A stretch of 64,000 nt of DNA from Pukyongia salina (GCF_002966125.1 NZ_CP027062.1:3118273-3182272); one strand, 5' to 3'. Shown: positions 25,049-34,209, counted from the stretch's first letter. The notes: generated by a model from the sequence alone, not told the origin. Numbers and translations: made by a program.

Positions 25049-26833
25049 ATGATCAGAAATATTTTACTTTTTAGCTTTATTTACCTATTTTTTTATAACT
25101 CCCATGCCCAAACCGTCGAATGGGTAAACGGTACAGGGGGTCCGGGTCCTGTTGACATTGGGCGGATTATTGAAACCGACAGCCAGGGAAATGTATTTGT
25201 TTCTGGTTCTTTCAGAGATACTGTAAGTTTCGATCCAAATTCGAATAACTTCGATTTCACCGCAGGCCTGTTTGGTGATGCATTTATCCAAAAATTTGAC
25301 GCAGACGGAAATTTTTTATGGGCAAGAGTTTTTACTTCAGATGCAGCCACCGAATACCCTATTATGCTCATCGATTCGGAAGACAACATATATCTGTCTG
25401 CTTATTTCGAAGGTTCGATCGACCTGGACCCGGGGCCAAACCAGGATATCAGAACAAACTCTGCCTTAGGTTTCGAGCAATCTTATATTGTTAAATTGAA
25501 TAATGATGGCGAATATATCTGGGGAGAGGCTTTTGAAAATGTGTCCGCTAACCAGTATACAAATATTCAAAGCATAAGTTTTGATAGTAACGAGAATGTT
25601 TTTTTAGCGGGCGAATTTCAATCTACCATCGATCTGGACTTTGGAGTCGGCGAGCATTTGATAAACGGTCCTGGAGGGTCAGCCTTCTTTCTTAAAATAG
25701 ATAAGGACGGTGAATTCCTTTGGGCTGAAACGTTGTTAGCCCCGCTGGAAGATTCTTTCAATATCACCGAATCTCTATTTACCCCCACTGATGAAATTTT
25801 GATCGCAGGGTCGTATTATGGTACCGACGTGGATTTCGATCCCGGGCCAGGGCAATTTTTGTTTACAAGTCCGAGCACCAACCAGGACCTGTTTATTCTA
25901 AAATTAGATAATTCTGGAAATTTTCTATGGGCGAGAACAGCCGAAGGACACGATCCCGGGCCTTTTCTTGGGATAGGTAATGAACACATATTTTCACTAG
26001 ACATAGATTCGAATGACGATATCTATATAACCGGTGGTTACAGTTTTTACATAAATCTGGAACCGGGCACATCGAATTTCATCCTGGATTCCGGGGTTCC
26101 ACCCTGTACGTCATCTTGCCCCGATTATAACGTGCCATTCATCGCTAAAATGTCTTCGGATGGTGACATGATCTGGGCGAAGCAATTTGATGGGCCTCAT
26201 CAGATCGTGGTTGCACAGGGTAATATAAAACGACATTCGAATTTGGTATGGATAAATGAACAGGGAGATCTCATATACGCGATCAATCCTTATGGGACAA
26301 TAAATTTTGAAATAAATTCTGTGCCGTATTCCTTTACTTCTACCAACCTTTATGTTACTTTTCTAAACGTTGATCCCACCAATGGCGAGGTTTTAAATGT
26401 ATTTTTCCTGGGCAATGACCAGCATGCGTGGATTTCCGATCTAAAGGTCTATGAAAATATCATGTATGTTACCGGCGGTTTTGGAGGTGAATTATTCTTC
26501 GACCCATCACATTCGCTTGTTTCCAATGGCAACACAGATGCATATACCTTGAAGATTCGTGAGGATTCACTGTTCACTCAGGAATTCGATATTGAAAAAG
26601 CGATCTCGATCTATCCGAATCCAACTTCAGATCTATTACATATGGAATCGCCTATACAGGATATAACCTCGGTCATACTATACGACCTACAGGGGCGACA
26701 ATTGAATGCGTTTTATGATGTTTCTTCAAAATCGCAAACACTGGATTTATCAACACTTTCGGCTGCGATATACATAGTGGAAATTGAACTATCGAACGGA
26801 TGGCGCATTACCCGTAAATTAGTTAAAGAATAA
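25049..26833 (+). CDS. T9SS-secreted beta-propeller-like (SBBP repeat) protein
   Basis: The product is 594 residues. A signal peptide (MIRNILLFSFIYLFFYNSHAQ) precedes repeats of about 55 residues in the pattern TDSQGNVFVSGSF-x-FDP-x-FIQKFDADGNFLWAR. The repeats recur at about residues 35-330, typical of SBBP/beta-propeller repeats, several with a DLDPGP-type loop. The last 80 residues are a type A sorting domain (ISIYPNPTSDLLHM, then LYDLQGRQL and AIYIVEIELSNGWRITRKLVKE). It should be surface-anchored or released by type IX secretion. Function unknown; binding of a polymer or partner is plausible. Confidence 0.85.
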   Translation: MIRNILLFSFIYLFFYNSHAQTVEWVNGTGGPGPVDIGRIIETDSQGNVFVSGSFRDTVSFDPNSNNFDFTAGLFGDAFIQKFDADGNFLWARVFTSDAATEYPIMLIDSEDNIYLSAYFEGSIDLDPGPNQDIRTNSALGFEQSYIVKLNNDGEYIWGEAFENVSANQYTNIQSISFDSNENVFLAGEFQSTIDLDFGVGEHLINGPGGSAFFLKIDKDGEFLWAETLLAPLEDSFNITESLFTPTDEILIAGSYYGTDVDFDPGPGQFLFTSPSTNQDLFILKLDNSGNFLWARTAEGHDPGPFLGIGNEHIFSLDIDSNDDIYITGGYSFYINLEPGTSNFILDSGVPPCTSSCPDYNVPFIAKMSSDGDMIWAKQFDGPHQIVVAQGNIKRHSNLVWINEQGDLIYAINPYGTINFEINSVPYSFTSTNLYVTFLNVDPTNGEVLNVFFLGNDQHAWISDLKVYENIMYVTGGFGGELFFDPSHSLVSNGNTDAYTLKIREDSLFTQEFDIEKAISIYPNPTSDLLHMESPIQDITSVILYDLQGRQLNAFYDVSSKSQTLDLSTLSAAIYIVEIELSNGWRITRKLVKE

Positions 26834-26840
26834 GGAAATT

Positions 26841-28016
26841 TTAATTCCTTCTGTATTTCGCGGTCGCTTCAAAAACGTATTCGAGGATATTCGCGTCTTC
26901 TTCGGTGAACTCCACTCCTCGCCTGGCCATCATTTCCCTGGCTGTTTCGAAGGCTTTGGGAGTTTGATAGGTGGTGGTGCCATGACTTCCACCCCAACTG
27001 AAACTGGGAATGAAATTGCGAGGGAATCCACTTCCGAAGATATTTGCACTTACCCCTACAACTGTACCTGTATTGAACATGGTATTGATCCCGCATTTGC
27101 TGTGATCGCCCATCATTAGTCCGCAGAACTGAAGTCCGGTAGCGGCAAAGCGTTCTTTATTATAATCCCACAAGCGTACGGTGGCATAATTATTCTTCAT
27201 GTTGGATGTATTGGTGTCGGCACCAATATTACACCATTCGCCAAGAACCGAATTACCTAAAAATCCGTCGTGACCTTTATTAGAATACCCGAATAAAACC
27301 GAATTGTTCACTTCTCCACCAATTTTACTGAAGGGCCCGATGGTGCAACCGGTATAAATCTTACTTCCCATTTTCACTGTTGCTCCTTCACAAAGCGCAA
27401 AAGGTCCTCTGATCAATGCACCCTCCATGATCTCGGCATTTTTACCAATATAAATAGGGCCATCTGTAGCATTGAGGGAACATAGCGGTAATTTAGCACC
27501 TTCCTCAATAAAGATCTGCTCTGGATGGAAGGCTGTAGCAGTTTTGGGAATGGGTTGCGATTTTCGGCCTTTGGTCAATAATTCGAAATCACGCTTGATA
27601 GCTTCATGATTCTTCGAAAAGATATCCCAGGTATGTTCAATACGGAACAGGTCTTCATCGGCATATTCAATTTTTTCATACGATTCGAGATCTGCCTCTT
27701 GCCCTTCCAAAGTAAAAAATGCTACCGCTTCATCTTCGTGAAATATGGCCTGGCCTGCTTTAAGGCTCTGGATCATCTTCACCAGGTTCGCAGTGGGTAA
27801 AAAGGAGCCATTTATCAATACATTTTCCTCAAATTCTACCAAAGGCCATCGTACTGCGAGATGATCTTCGGTAACGGTGGTGGTGGTTGATCCCAGGTGT
27901 TTTTCCCACTTTTCTCTAATGGTGAGTATTCCTATACGGATATCGGCCACCGGCCTCGTATAGGTAAAAGGCAAAAGCTGGTCGCGAACGCTTCCGTCGA
28001 ATAGGATGTAATTCAT
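26841..28016 (-). CDS. GlmU-like sugar nucleotidyltransferase family protein
   Basis: The product is 391 residues from the ATG at 28014-28016 (MNYILFDGSVRDQLLPFTYTRPVAD); the TTG-initiated extension crosses the -7 box. The N-terminal half resembles a degenerate nucleotidyltransferase, lacking the GxGTRM loop. The C-terminal half is a left-handed beta-helix (GPIYIGKNAEIMEGALIRGPF, IGPFSKIGGEVNNSVLFGYSNKGHDGFLGNS). It is the GlmU-family protein common in Bacteroidota and may transfer acetyl or uridylyl groups in cell-wall precursor synthesis. Lying beside rpmE is a frequent arrangement. Confidence 0.85.
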   Translation of the reverse strand: MNYILFDGSVRDQLLPFTYTRPVADIRIGILTIREKWEKHLGSTTTTVTEDHLAVRWPLVEFEENVLINGSFLPTANLVKMIQSLKAGQAIFHEDEAVAFFTLEGQEADLESYEKIEYADEDLFRIEHTWDIFSKNHEAIKRDFELLTKGRKSQPIPKTATAFHPEQIFIEEGAKLPLCSLNATDGPIYIGKNAEIMEGALIRGPFALCEGATVKMGSKIYTGCTIGPFSKIGGEVNNSVLFGYSNKGHDGFLGNSVLGEWCNIGADTNTSNMKNNYATVRLWDYNKERFAATGLQFCGLMMGDHSKCGINTMFNTGTVVGVSANIFGSGFPRNFIPSFSWGGSHGTTTYQTPKAFETAREMMARRGVEFTEEDANILEYVFEATAKYRRN

Positions 28017-28034
28017 AAGGGTGTGTTCTGTGTT

Positions 28035-28042
28035 CAAAGCTA
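28035..28042 (-). promoter_or_regulatory. -7 box TAGCTTTG upstream of the GlmU-like gene
   Basis: A perfect TAnnTTTG on the minus strand lies 18 bases before the chosen ATG, and lies inside the longer TTG-initiated frame. Confidence 0.55.
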
Positions 28043-28045
28043 ATA

Positions 28046-28076
28046 AAAAAAGCCTTCGGTGACCGAAGGCTTTTTG
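28046..28076 (-). terminator. Intrinsic terminator after rpmE
   Basis: The stem AGCCTTCGG/CCGAAGGCT (28051-28059 with 28063-28071), with A and T runs on both sides, lies 20 bp past the rpmE stop and just upstream of the GlmU-like gene's promoter. Confidence 0.85.
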
Positions 28077-28096
28077 AAATCTTATTGAACGAAAGA

Positions 28097-28369
28097 TTAT
28101 TCTTCCTCTTTCGCCACTTCTTTACTAAACTTCTTGTATTTGTTCTTGAACTTGTCGATACGCCCTGCTGTATCTATCAGTTTCGCTTTTCCTGTATAAA
28201 AAGGATGCGAAGTTCTTGAAATTTCCATTTTCACCAAAGGATATTCCACTCCGTCAACTTCAATGGTCTCCTTGGTATTTGCAGTAGACTTTGTGATAAA
28301 AACATCATCGTTAGACATGTCTTTAAAAGCTACTAATCTGTAATTTTCCGGATGGATATCTTTTTTCAT
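28097..28369 (-). CDS. rpmE: 50S ribosomal protein L31, type B
   Basis: The product is 90 residues from the ATG at 28367-28369 ([20 protein letters not shown]); the upstream part of the open frame is leader sequence. The L31 core [21 protein letters not shown] is followed by [24 protein letters not shown], then an acidic, lysine-rich tail. It has none of the CxxC zinc ligands of type A L31, so it is the zinc-independent type B form. It belongs to the large ribosomal subunit. A hairpin terminator follows. Confidence 0.96.
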   Translation of the reverse strand: MKKDIHPENYRLVAFKDMSNDDVFITKSTANTKETIEVDGVEYPLVKMEISRTSHPFYTGKAKLIDTAGRIDKFKNKYKKFSKEVAKEEE

Positions 28370-28528
28370 CTTCTTTACGTTTACGTATTCGCTCAATTTT
28401 TGAGTGTGCAAATTTAAGCAATATTCAGAAATACACAATAAATATTTACGATTTATCACTATTTATCTGAATATGTGCTTTCAAGTTTATACGTAAAAGC
28501 ACATGTTAAAACAAATGTAACGTTTTAC

Positions 28529-28536
28529 TATCTTTG
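28529..28536 (+). promoter_or_regulatory. -7 box TATCTTTG upstream of the DUF4199 gene
   Basis: A perfect TAnnTTTG lies 54 bases before the ATG at 28591. The longest open frame starts inside it, which argues for the later ATG. Confidence 0.6.
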
Positions 28537-28590
28537 TTAACTAACAAACCAAACCAAGCTGCCTGCTATGGCAGACCAAAAAACTTCAAT

Positions 28591-29115
28591 ATGGACACAA
28601 ATATCTCTACATTAAAATTTGCCACTCCCCTGGGCGTTGTATTGGGGCTTCTTCTAATTGTGATCGTGGTGGTAATGTACGTAACCGGTATGTTACAGGA
28701 AGGTGTACAATGGCCAATGTATCTTTTCTACCTCATCTTCCCTCTCTACATTGGGTATGTGGTGCATTCGTATCGCAAGGCCAACGGTGGTTATTTATCT
28801 CTGGGAAGCGCTCTAAAAGTGGGTGTGACGGCAGCTATCATTAGCGGTCTCGTATACCTGGTATATAACCTCATCTTTGTTTACCTGATCGATCCGGAAT
28901 TTCCGGCTAAAATGCTGGATGTGGCACGAGAGAATATGTACAAGCAAAATCCAAATATCACCGAAGAACAGGTAGAAATGGCCATGGGCTTTGCGGAGAA
29001 ATTCTCCAACCCCTTCCTGGGAGGTGCATTCTGGATAGTAATGAGTGCATTTTTCGGATTTATTTACTCCTTAATCTCAGGACTGATCTTTAAAAGAGAA
29101 CGGCCTGTACATTAA
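28591..29115 (+). CDS. DUF4199 family membrane protein
   Basis: The product is 174 residues from the ATG at 28591 (MDTNISTLKFATPLGVVLGL). It has four hydrophobic segments (about residues 12-33, 40-57, 75-96 and 145-165). The pattern SLGSALKVGVTAAIISGLVYLVYNLIFVYLIDPEF and a YKQNPNITEEQVEMAM helix are typical of DUF4199. The function is unknown. In Bacteroidota it is regularly found directly before a GT2 glycosyltransferase gene, as here with an 8-bp gap. Confidence 0.85.
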   Translation: MDTNISTLKFATPLGVVLGLLLIVIVVVMYVTGMLQEGVQWPMYLFYLIFPLYIGYVVHSYRKANGGYLSLGSALKVGVTAAIISGLVYLVYNLIFVYLIDPEFPAKMLDVARENMYKQNPNITEEQVEMAMGFAEKFSNPFLGGAFWIVMSAFFGFIYSLISGLIFKRERPVH

Positions 29116-29123
29116 AGCACCGT

Positions 29124-30077
29124 ATGAATCTTTCCATCGTCATTCCCCTTCTTAACGAAGAAGAATCGTTGAACGAACTCTACCATTGGATTGCAGATGT
29201 TATGCAATCCAATGGTTTTTTATACGAGATCTTGTTTATAGACGATGGCAGTACAGACGATTCCTGGAAGATCATTCGTACCCTGGCCGAGACACACCCC
29301 GAAGTAAAAGGCTTAAGGTTTTTAAAGAACTTCGGAAAATCACAAGCCCTGCATGCGGGTTTTGCTGTTGCTAAGGGGGAAGTGGTGATTACCATGGATG
29401 CCGACCTCCAGGACAATCCCGAAGAGATTCCCGAGCTGTACGAGATGATCTGTAAAGACGGCTATCAGTTAGTGTCGGGATGGAAAAAGAAGCGATACGA
29501 CTCTGTGGTGGCCAAGAATTTACCTTCCAAACTGTTTAACTTAGCCGCAAGGAAGACTTCGGGAGTGAAATTGCACGATTTCAACTGTGGTTTGAAAGCC
29601 TACCATAAGGACGTGATCAAGACCATCGAGGTTACGGGTGAAATGCACCGATATATTCCGGTTCTGGCCAAGAATGCAGGCTTCGATAAGATTGGGGAGA
29701 AAGTAGTGCAACATCAGAAAAGAAAATACGGAACAACAAAATTTGGTATGGAACGATTTATTCGAGGATTTTTAGATCTCATTACGATCTCTTTTATCTC
29801 AAAATTTGGGAAACGCCCTATGCATCTATTCGGGGCCTGGGGAGCACTTATGTTGTTTGTAGGTTTTTGTTTCGCACTATACCTTGGGATAGACAAACTC
29901 TTTATCAATCCGGGGGGTAGACTCATAACAGATCGCCCTCAATTCTATATCTCACTTACGGCAATGATCCTGGGTACACAATTATTCCTGGCCGGATTTC
30001 TTGGCGAATTGATACTGAGAAGTAAAAAGGGAGGCCGCGATTACATTATTAAAGAAGACTTAAACGTTCATGATTGA
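29124..30077 (+). CDS. Family 2 glycosyltransferase (polyprenyl-phosphate type, GtrB-like)
   Basis: The 317-residue protein has a GT-A domain (residues 1-225) with LSIVIPLLNEEESLNELYHW, the nucleotide site FIDDGSTDDSW and the metal motif DADLQDNPEEIP. Two membrane helices follow (about residues 232-255 and 272-295). This is the layout of dolichyl/polyprenyl-phosphate sugar transferases such as GtrB or DPM1-like enzymes, which load a sugar onto a lipid carrier at the inner membrane. It follows DUF4199 by 8 bp and precedes a phosphosugar mutase gene, a fitting pathway neighbour. Confidence 0.9.
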   Translation: MNLSIVIPLLNEEESLNELYHWIADVMQSNGFLYEILFIDDGSTDDSWKIIRTLAETHPEVKGLRFLKNFGKSQALHAGFAVAKGEVVITMDADLQDNPEEIPELYEMICKDGYQLVSGWKKKRYDSVVAKNLPSKLFNLAARKTSGVKLHDFNCGLKAYHKDVIKTIEVTGEMHRYIPVLAKNAGFDKIGEKVVQHQKRKYGTTKFGMERFIRGFLDLITISFISKFGKRPMHLFGAWGALMLFVGFCFALYLGIDKLFINPGGRLITDRPQFYISLTAMILGTQLFLAGFLGELILRSKKGGRDYIIKEDLNVHD

Positions 30078-30090
30078 CCGTAACTTTCGC

Positions 30091-30098
30091 TATTTTTG
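30091..30098 (+). promoter_or_regulatory. -7 box TATTTTTG upstream of the phosphosugar mutase gene
   Basis: A perfect TAnnTTTG lies 37 bases before the ATG. It suggests the mutase and the exporter can be transcribed separately from the GT2 gene. Confidence 0.5.
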
Positions 30099-30135
30099 CA
30101 GCAAATACGCAAAACCCAATACCTAATAGCATTCA

Positions 30136-31854
30136 ATGATCTATGTTGACCCGAAAATACTGGAAAGAGTAAATCAATGGCTCACTCCTGTATTCGATCA
30201 AAAGACACAGCACACCATCAAGGAAATGATCGCCTACGACCCGGAAGGCCTCGAGGATAGCTTCTACCGCAATCTGGAATTTGGAACCGGTGGGATGCGG
30301 GGGATCATGGGAGTTGGTGATAACCGTATCAACAAATACACTTTGGGAAAGAACAGCCAGGGAATCGCCAATTACCTGTATAAACAATTCCCTAACCAGC
30401 CCTTAAAAGTTGCCATCGCTTACGATTGCAGGCATAATTCGAAAGAACTCGCTAAAGTTGTAGCCGATGTATTTTCGGCCAACAATATTACGGTGTATCT
30501 CTTCTCCAACCTGCGTCCTACTCCGGAGCTGTCATTCTCGGTAAAAGAACTGGGTTGCCAGTGTGGGATCGTCCTTACCGCTTCTCACAATCCTCCCGAA
30601 TATAACGGATATAAGGTCTATTGGCAGGACGGCGGACAACTGGTCCCCCCACAGGATGCCGAGATCATTGCCGAGATCAACAATTTGCAATACGGGCATG
30701 TGAAATTTGAAGCCAGGGAAGAATTGATACATTTTGTGGACTCAGCACTGGATGAAGCCTTTGCTAAGGCTTCAGTAAAGAATGGGAGCTTCAATACGCC
30801 ACAGACCGCCAAAGATAACCTGAAGATCGTCTTTACTTCCCTGCACGGTACATCGATCACCATGGTTCCTAAAGTGCTGGAGATGGCTGGGTATAATAAT
30901 GTATTACTGGTTGAGGAACAATCTGCACCAGATGGTGATTTCCCTACAGTGGAGTCGCCAAATCCCGAAGAACCGGAAGCCCTAAAAATGGCCCTGGAGC
31001 TAGCCGAAAACGAAAAGGCCGATATAGTGATAGGTACCGATCCCGACTGTGACAGGTTAGGAATAGCTGTACGTGACACGGATGGTAAGCTTAAATTACT
31101 GAACGGTAACCAGGCCATGGTGGTGATGAGTCATTTCTTACTGGAACAATGGAAAAAGGAAGGAAAACTCAACGGAAAGCAATTTCTTGCATCTACTATA
31201 GTGTCCACCCCTATGGTGAAGGACATTACAGAGTCGTATGGAGTTTTATATAAAGAAGGATTAACCGGCTTTAAATGGATTGCCAAAATGGTGAAGGATT
31301 TTCCCGAACTCGAACTAATAGGTGGTGGAGAAGAAAGCTTCGGATATATGGTAGGTGATTTTGTACGGGATAAGGATGCAGTTACGGCAACCCTGCTGGC
31401 CTGTGAGATAGCCGCACAGAAAAAAAATGAGGGAAGTAGTGTATATGGTTACCTGCAGGAGCTGTACAAGGACTATGGATATTATCTTGAGCAACTGGTC
31501 TCTATGGTAAAGAAAGGTAAAAAAGGAGAAGAAGAGATCCTTGCTATGATGAGATCGCTACGCGAGAATCCACTTAAAGAAATAGATGGCAGTAAGGTGA
31601 TACGGATTGAGGATTACCAGTCCGGAAAGTCGTTGAACATGAAAGACGGAAGTATTTCTGAAATGGATCTTCCCAGATCGAACGTGTTAATCTTCTATAC
31701 CGAGGATGGTAGTAAAATAGCTGCCCGGCCCAGTGGAACTGAACCCAAGATAAAATTTTACATGAGTGTGAATGAGCGGACTGAAGACGATCATTACGAC
31801 GCAGCGAAGCTTCAGAAAAAAATAGACCGTATAAAAACCGAATTGAATCTTTGA
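30136..31854 (+). CDS. Phospho-sugar mutase (phosphoglucomutase/phosphomannomutase family)
   Basis: The product is 572 residues. The phosphoserine loop is TASHNPPEYNGYK near residue 142, the metal site is GTDPDCDRLG near residue 300, and the sugar-recognition loop is GGEESFGYM near residue 397. The phosphate-binding end is ARPSGTEPKIKFY. The size fits the long PgmB/PGM2-like group that interconverts hexose or pentose 1- and 6(5)-phosphates. Its stop overlaps the ATG of the ABC exporter by one base. Confidence 0.93.
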   Translation: MIYVDPKILERVNQWLTPVFDQKTQHTIKEMIAYDPEGLEDSFYRNLEFGTGGMRGIMGVGDNRINKYTLGKNSQGIANYLYKQFPNQPLKVAIAYDCRHNSKELAKVVADVFSANNITVYLFSNLRPTPELSFSVKELGCQCGIVLTASHNPPEYNGYKVYWQDGGQLVPPQDAEIIAEINNLQYGHVKFEAREELIHFVDSALDEAFAKASVKNGSFNTPQTAKDNLKIVFTSLHGTSITMVPKVLEMAGYNNVLLVEEQSAPDGDFPTVESPNPEEPEALKMALELAENEKADIVIGTDPDCDRLGIAVRDTDGKLKLLNGNQAMVVMSHFLLEQWKKEGKLNGKQFLASTIVSTPMVKDITESYGVLYKEGLTGFKWIAKMVKDFPELELIGGGEESFGYMVGDFVRDKDAVTATLLACEIAAQKKNEGSSVYGYLQELYKDYGYYLEQLVSMVKKGKKGEEEILAMMRSLRENPLKEIDGSKVIRIEDYQSGKSLNMKDGSISEMDLPRSNVLIFYTEDGSKIAARPSGTEPKIKFYMSVNERTEDDHYDAAKLQKKIDRIKTELNL

Positions 31855-33692
31855 TGCATTATTTCCGAAAAATACTTAAATATGCCTTGCCGTATAAGCG
31901 TTATGCCTGGTTGAATATTATCTCCAATATTTTCTACGCATTTTTTGGCTCGCTGGCATTTGTATCTCTTATCCCCATGTTGAAAGTGCTTTTTGAGGAT
32001 CCGGAGAATATCGAGGCGAAGGTTACCACGGTTCCTGAATATACGGGGATCACAGAATTGGGCGACTATACCGAACAGTACTTAAATTATTATATCCACC
32101 AGAATAATGAGGCCTCGGGTGAAATGAACACCCTGGTGATCATGATCGTTCTGGTGATTTCAACTTTTCTCTTAAAGAACCTGTTTGGCTACCTGGCTAT
32201 GTTCTTCATAACCTTTTTAAGAAACGGGGTTCTTAAGGATCTGCGAAACGATCTGTACCGCAAAACGATAGACCTGCCTGTTTCGTTTTATTCAGAAAAA
32301 AGAAAAGGAGATACCATTGCTCGTATTTCCAGTGATGTGCTGGAGATACAACATTCCTTTCTGTCCATTCTGGAATTGATCGTTCGCGAACCGCTAATGA
32401 TCATATTCACCATCATTTTCATGTTGCTCATTAGTGTAAAACTTACCATTTTCGTCTTTGTCTTTATCCCGGTTTCTGGCTTTATCATTTCAAGGATCGG
32501 GAAGAGTTTAAAGAGGCATTCGGATAAGGTTCAGAAGGAACAGGGATTCTTCCTTTCCATACTGGAAGAAACCCTGGGCGGCCTTAAGATCATTAAGGGT
32601 TTTAATGCCGAAAAGATATTCAATAATCGGTTTCAGGAATCTACAGGGCGATTCTTCAAGTATTCGAACACCTTGTTAAACAGACAAAATCTCGCATCTC
32701 CCGCCAGTGAATTTCTCGGTATCCTGGTAATCGCTATCCTATTGTGGTTTGGAGGGAACATGGTACTGGTCGAAAATACCCTGCAACCTGCCCAGTTCAT
32801 CGCATATATGGGACTGGCTTACAACATCCTTACTCCGGCCAAAGCGATAAGCAAGGCGAGTTATAATGTAAAGAAAGGTAATGCGGCTGCCGAACGTGTA
32901 CTGGAGATCCTGGAGACCGAATCCAGTATTACAGACAAACCCGGTGCGATGGAAAAGACCAGCTTCACCGAGAGTGTGGAAATTGACAATATCTCCTTTA
33001 AATATGAGGATGAGTGGGTACTTAAAGATTTTAGTCTGAAGGTGCCTAAAGGAAGTACCGTTGCCCTGGTGGGCCAAAGCGGTAGCGGTAAGAGTACGAT
33101 CGCTAATCTTGTAACCCGTTTTTACGATGTGAATAAAGGTGAGATAAGGATAGACGGTAACAATATCGTTGACATTACTCAGAAGTCCTTACGCGGACTC
33201 CTGGGGCTGGTTACACAGGATTCCATCTTATTTAACGATACGGTAGCAGGAAATTTAAGGGTGGCAAAGGAAGAAGCTTCGGAGGAAGAGCTTATTGCAG
33301 CGCTAAAGGTTGCCAATGCCTGGGAATTCGTCTCTCTTTTACCCGAGGGTATACATACCAATATTGGAGATAGCGGTAATAAATTAAGTGGCGGACAAAA
33401 ACAACGGTTGAGCATTGCCCGGGCGGTCCTGAAAAATCCACCAATTATGATTCTGGACGAAGCGACCTCTGCGCTGGACACCGAGAGCGAACGATTAGTG
33501 CAACAAGCTCTAGAGAACATGATGAAGAACAGAACCTCCATAGTGATCGCTCACAGGCTATCTACCATACAGAATGCTGATAATATCGTAGTACTTTCAA
33601 AAGGTGAGATCGTTGAACAAGGCAAGCATCAGGAATTACTTGCGAAAAAGGCTGTCTATTACAGCCTTGTTGAGATGCAATCCTTAGCCTAA
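31854..33692 (+). CDS. MsbA-like ABC exporter (fused permease and ATPase)
   Basis: The product is 612 residues from the ATG at 31854, overlapping the mutase stop (TGATG). The N-terminal half has six membrane helices (about residues 15-310) with the LRNDLYRKTIDLPVSFYSEKRKGD coupling region. The ATPase has Walker A GQSGSGKST, signature LSGGQKQRLSIARA, Walker B IMILDEATSALD and the H-loop AHRLST. It is a type IV half-transporter that must dimerise. Lipid A or another glycolipid is a reasonable cargo given the adjacent glycosyltransferase and mutase genes, but this is inference. Confidence 0.92.
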   Translation: MHYFRKILKYALPYKRYAWLNIISNIFYAFFGSLAFVSLIPMLKVLFEDPENIEAKVTTVPEYTGITELGDYTEQYLNYYIHQNNEASGEMNTLVIMIVLVISTFLLKNLFGYLAMFFITFLRNGVLKDLRNDLYRKTIDLPVSFYSEKRKGDTIARISSDVLEIQHSFLSILELIVREPLMIIFTIIFMLLISVKLTIFVFVFIPVSGFIISRIGKSLKRHSDKVQKEQGFFLSILEETLGGLKIIKGFNAEKIFNNRFQESTGRFFKYSNTLLNRQNLASPASEFLGILVIAILLWFGGNMVLVENTLQPAQFIAYMGLAYNILTPAKAISKASYNVKKGNAAAERVLEILETESSITDKPGAMEKTSFTESVEIDNISFKYEDEWVLKDFSLKVPKGSTVALVGQSGSGKSTIANLVTRFYDVNKGEIRIDGNNIVDITQKSLRGLLGLVTQDSILFNDTVAGNLRVAKEEASEEELIAALKVANAWEFVSLLPEGIHTNIGDSGNKLSGGQKQRLSIARAVLKNPPIMILDEATSALDTESERLVQQALENMMKNRTSIVIAHRLSTIQNADNIVVLSKGEIVEQGKHQELLAKKAVYYSLVEMQSLA

Positions 33693-33711
33693 AGATCCTT
33701 GATTTAAGAAC

Positions 33712-33800
33712 AAAAAAAAGAGCGGTTGGGGCTCCGCTCTTTTCAATATTGTCGCCGTATTTGGGGCACACGGCAACGGTTATTATCATAAGTATGGAGC
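33712..33800 (-). ncRNA. Candidate structured RNA, copy A
   Basis: On the minus strand this element shows TCCATACTT, an 8-bp stem GTTGCCGT/ACGGCGAC (plus 33770-33777 with 33751-33758) presenting a loop with GCCCCAA, then a 10-bp GC-rich terminator stem (33716-33725 with 33734-33743) and eight Ts. One pair in the first stem is G-U on the minus strand but C-A on the plus strand, which favours minus-strand transcription. The plus-strand exporter gene ends 20 bp before it, so the hairpin may also terminate that gene. See copy B. Confidence 0.6.
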
Positions 33801-33951
33801 TAATATATATTCTATCTCCGAAATAACCAAATAAAATTTACAGTTAATCTTCTTATTGTGCATTTCATCGATATTTTTGACATTAAACATTAGGTTTTTT
33901 CCTACTTTTCGTACATTTTTAAGGATTTCTGAAGCTTTGATAAAAAGGCAT

Positions 33952-34040
33952 AAAAAAAACGGGCCAGCCCCCGCTTAGGCCCGTTTAGCTTGTCTTTATT
34001 ACAGTTGGGGCTAATAATAAAGAACATATACATAAGAAGT
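33952..34040 (-). ncRNA. Candidate structured RNA, copy B
   Basis: This is the second copy, about 240 bp from copy A. On the minus strand it has TCCATACTT, then a perfect 9-bp stem TCTTTATTA/TAATAAAGA (plus 34015-34023 with 33993-34001) with a loop containing the same GCCCCAA, then a 9-bp GC-rich stem (33957-33965 with 33978-33986) and eight Ts. The distance from CAT/ATG to GCCCCAA is 19 bases in both copies. The stem sequences are unrelated, but the fold and loop are kept. The rest of the 517-bp gap (33693-34209) holds AT-rich sequence and ATCGAT motifs, with no gene I can support. Confidence 0.6.
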
Positions 34041-34092
34041 ATGGACCGAAATTAGTAAATATTTTCCTACAAATAAAATATTTTCGTGTTTT

Positions 34093-34118
34093 ATCGAATA
34101 TTTTTTCACTTTATCGAT
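34093..34118 (+). promoter_or_regulatory. Paired TTTATCGA motifs upstream of the ECF sigma gene
   Basis: TTTTATCGAA (core 34093-34098) and CACTTTATCGAT (core 34113-34118) lie 20 bp apart, followed by a T-rich stretch. The arrangement mirrors the pair at 17317-17350. A regulator site is possible but unproven. Confidence 0.3.
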
Positions 34119-34177
34119 GTTTTTTAACATATTTTAAAGAATTCGAGTTAATATTAACGTCATTAAACCATCTTAGT

Positions 34178-34185
34178 TAACTTTA
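34178..34185 (+). promoter_or_regulatory. -7-like box TAACTTTA upstream of the ECF sigma gene
   Basis: This matches TAnnTTTG at all but the last base and lies 24 bases before the GTG start. Confidence 0.35.
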
Positions 34186-34209
34186 GTCTAAGGATTAAAT
34201 CATCAATTC

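Noticed and set aside
30618..31118. A 166-residue minus-strand frame antisense to the phosphosugar mutase
   Set aside because: Composition is that of a shadow frame; the mutase motifs on the plus strand are complete.
33562..33789. A 75-residue minus-strand frame through copy A of the RNA element
   Set aside because: It runs through the terminator hairpin and into the end of the exporter gene; copy B keeps the structure but not the peptide.
33712..34040. The two elements as a short CRISPR-like or DNA tandem repeat
   Set aside because: Only two copies, stems differ in sequence, and spacing is 240 bp; the conserved parts fit an RNA fold instead.
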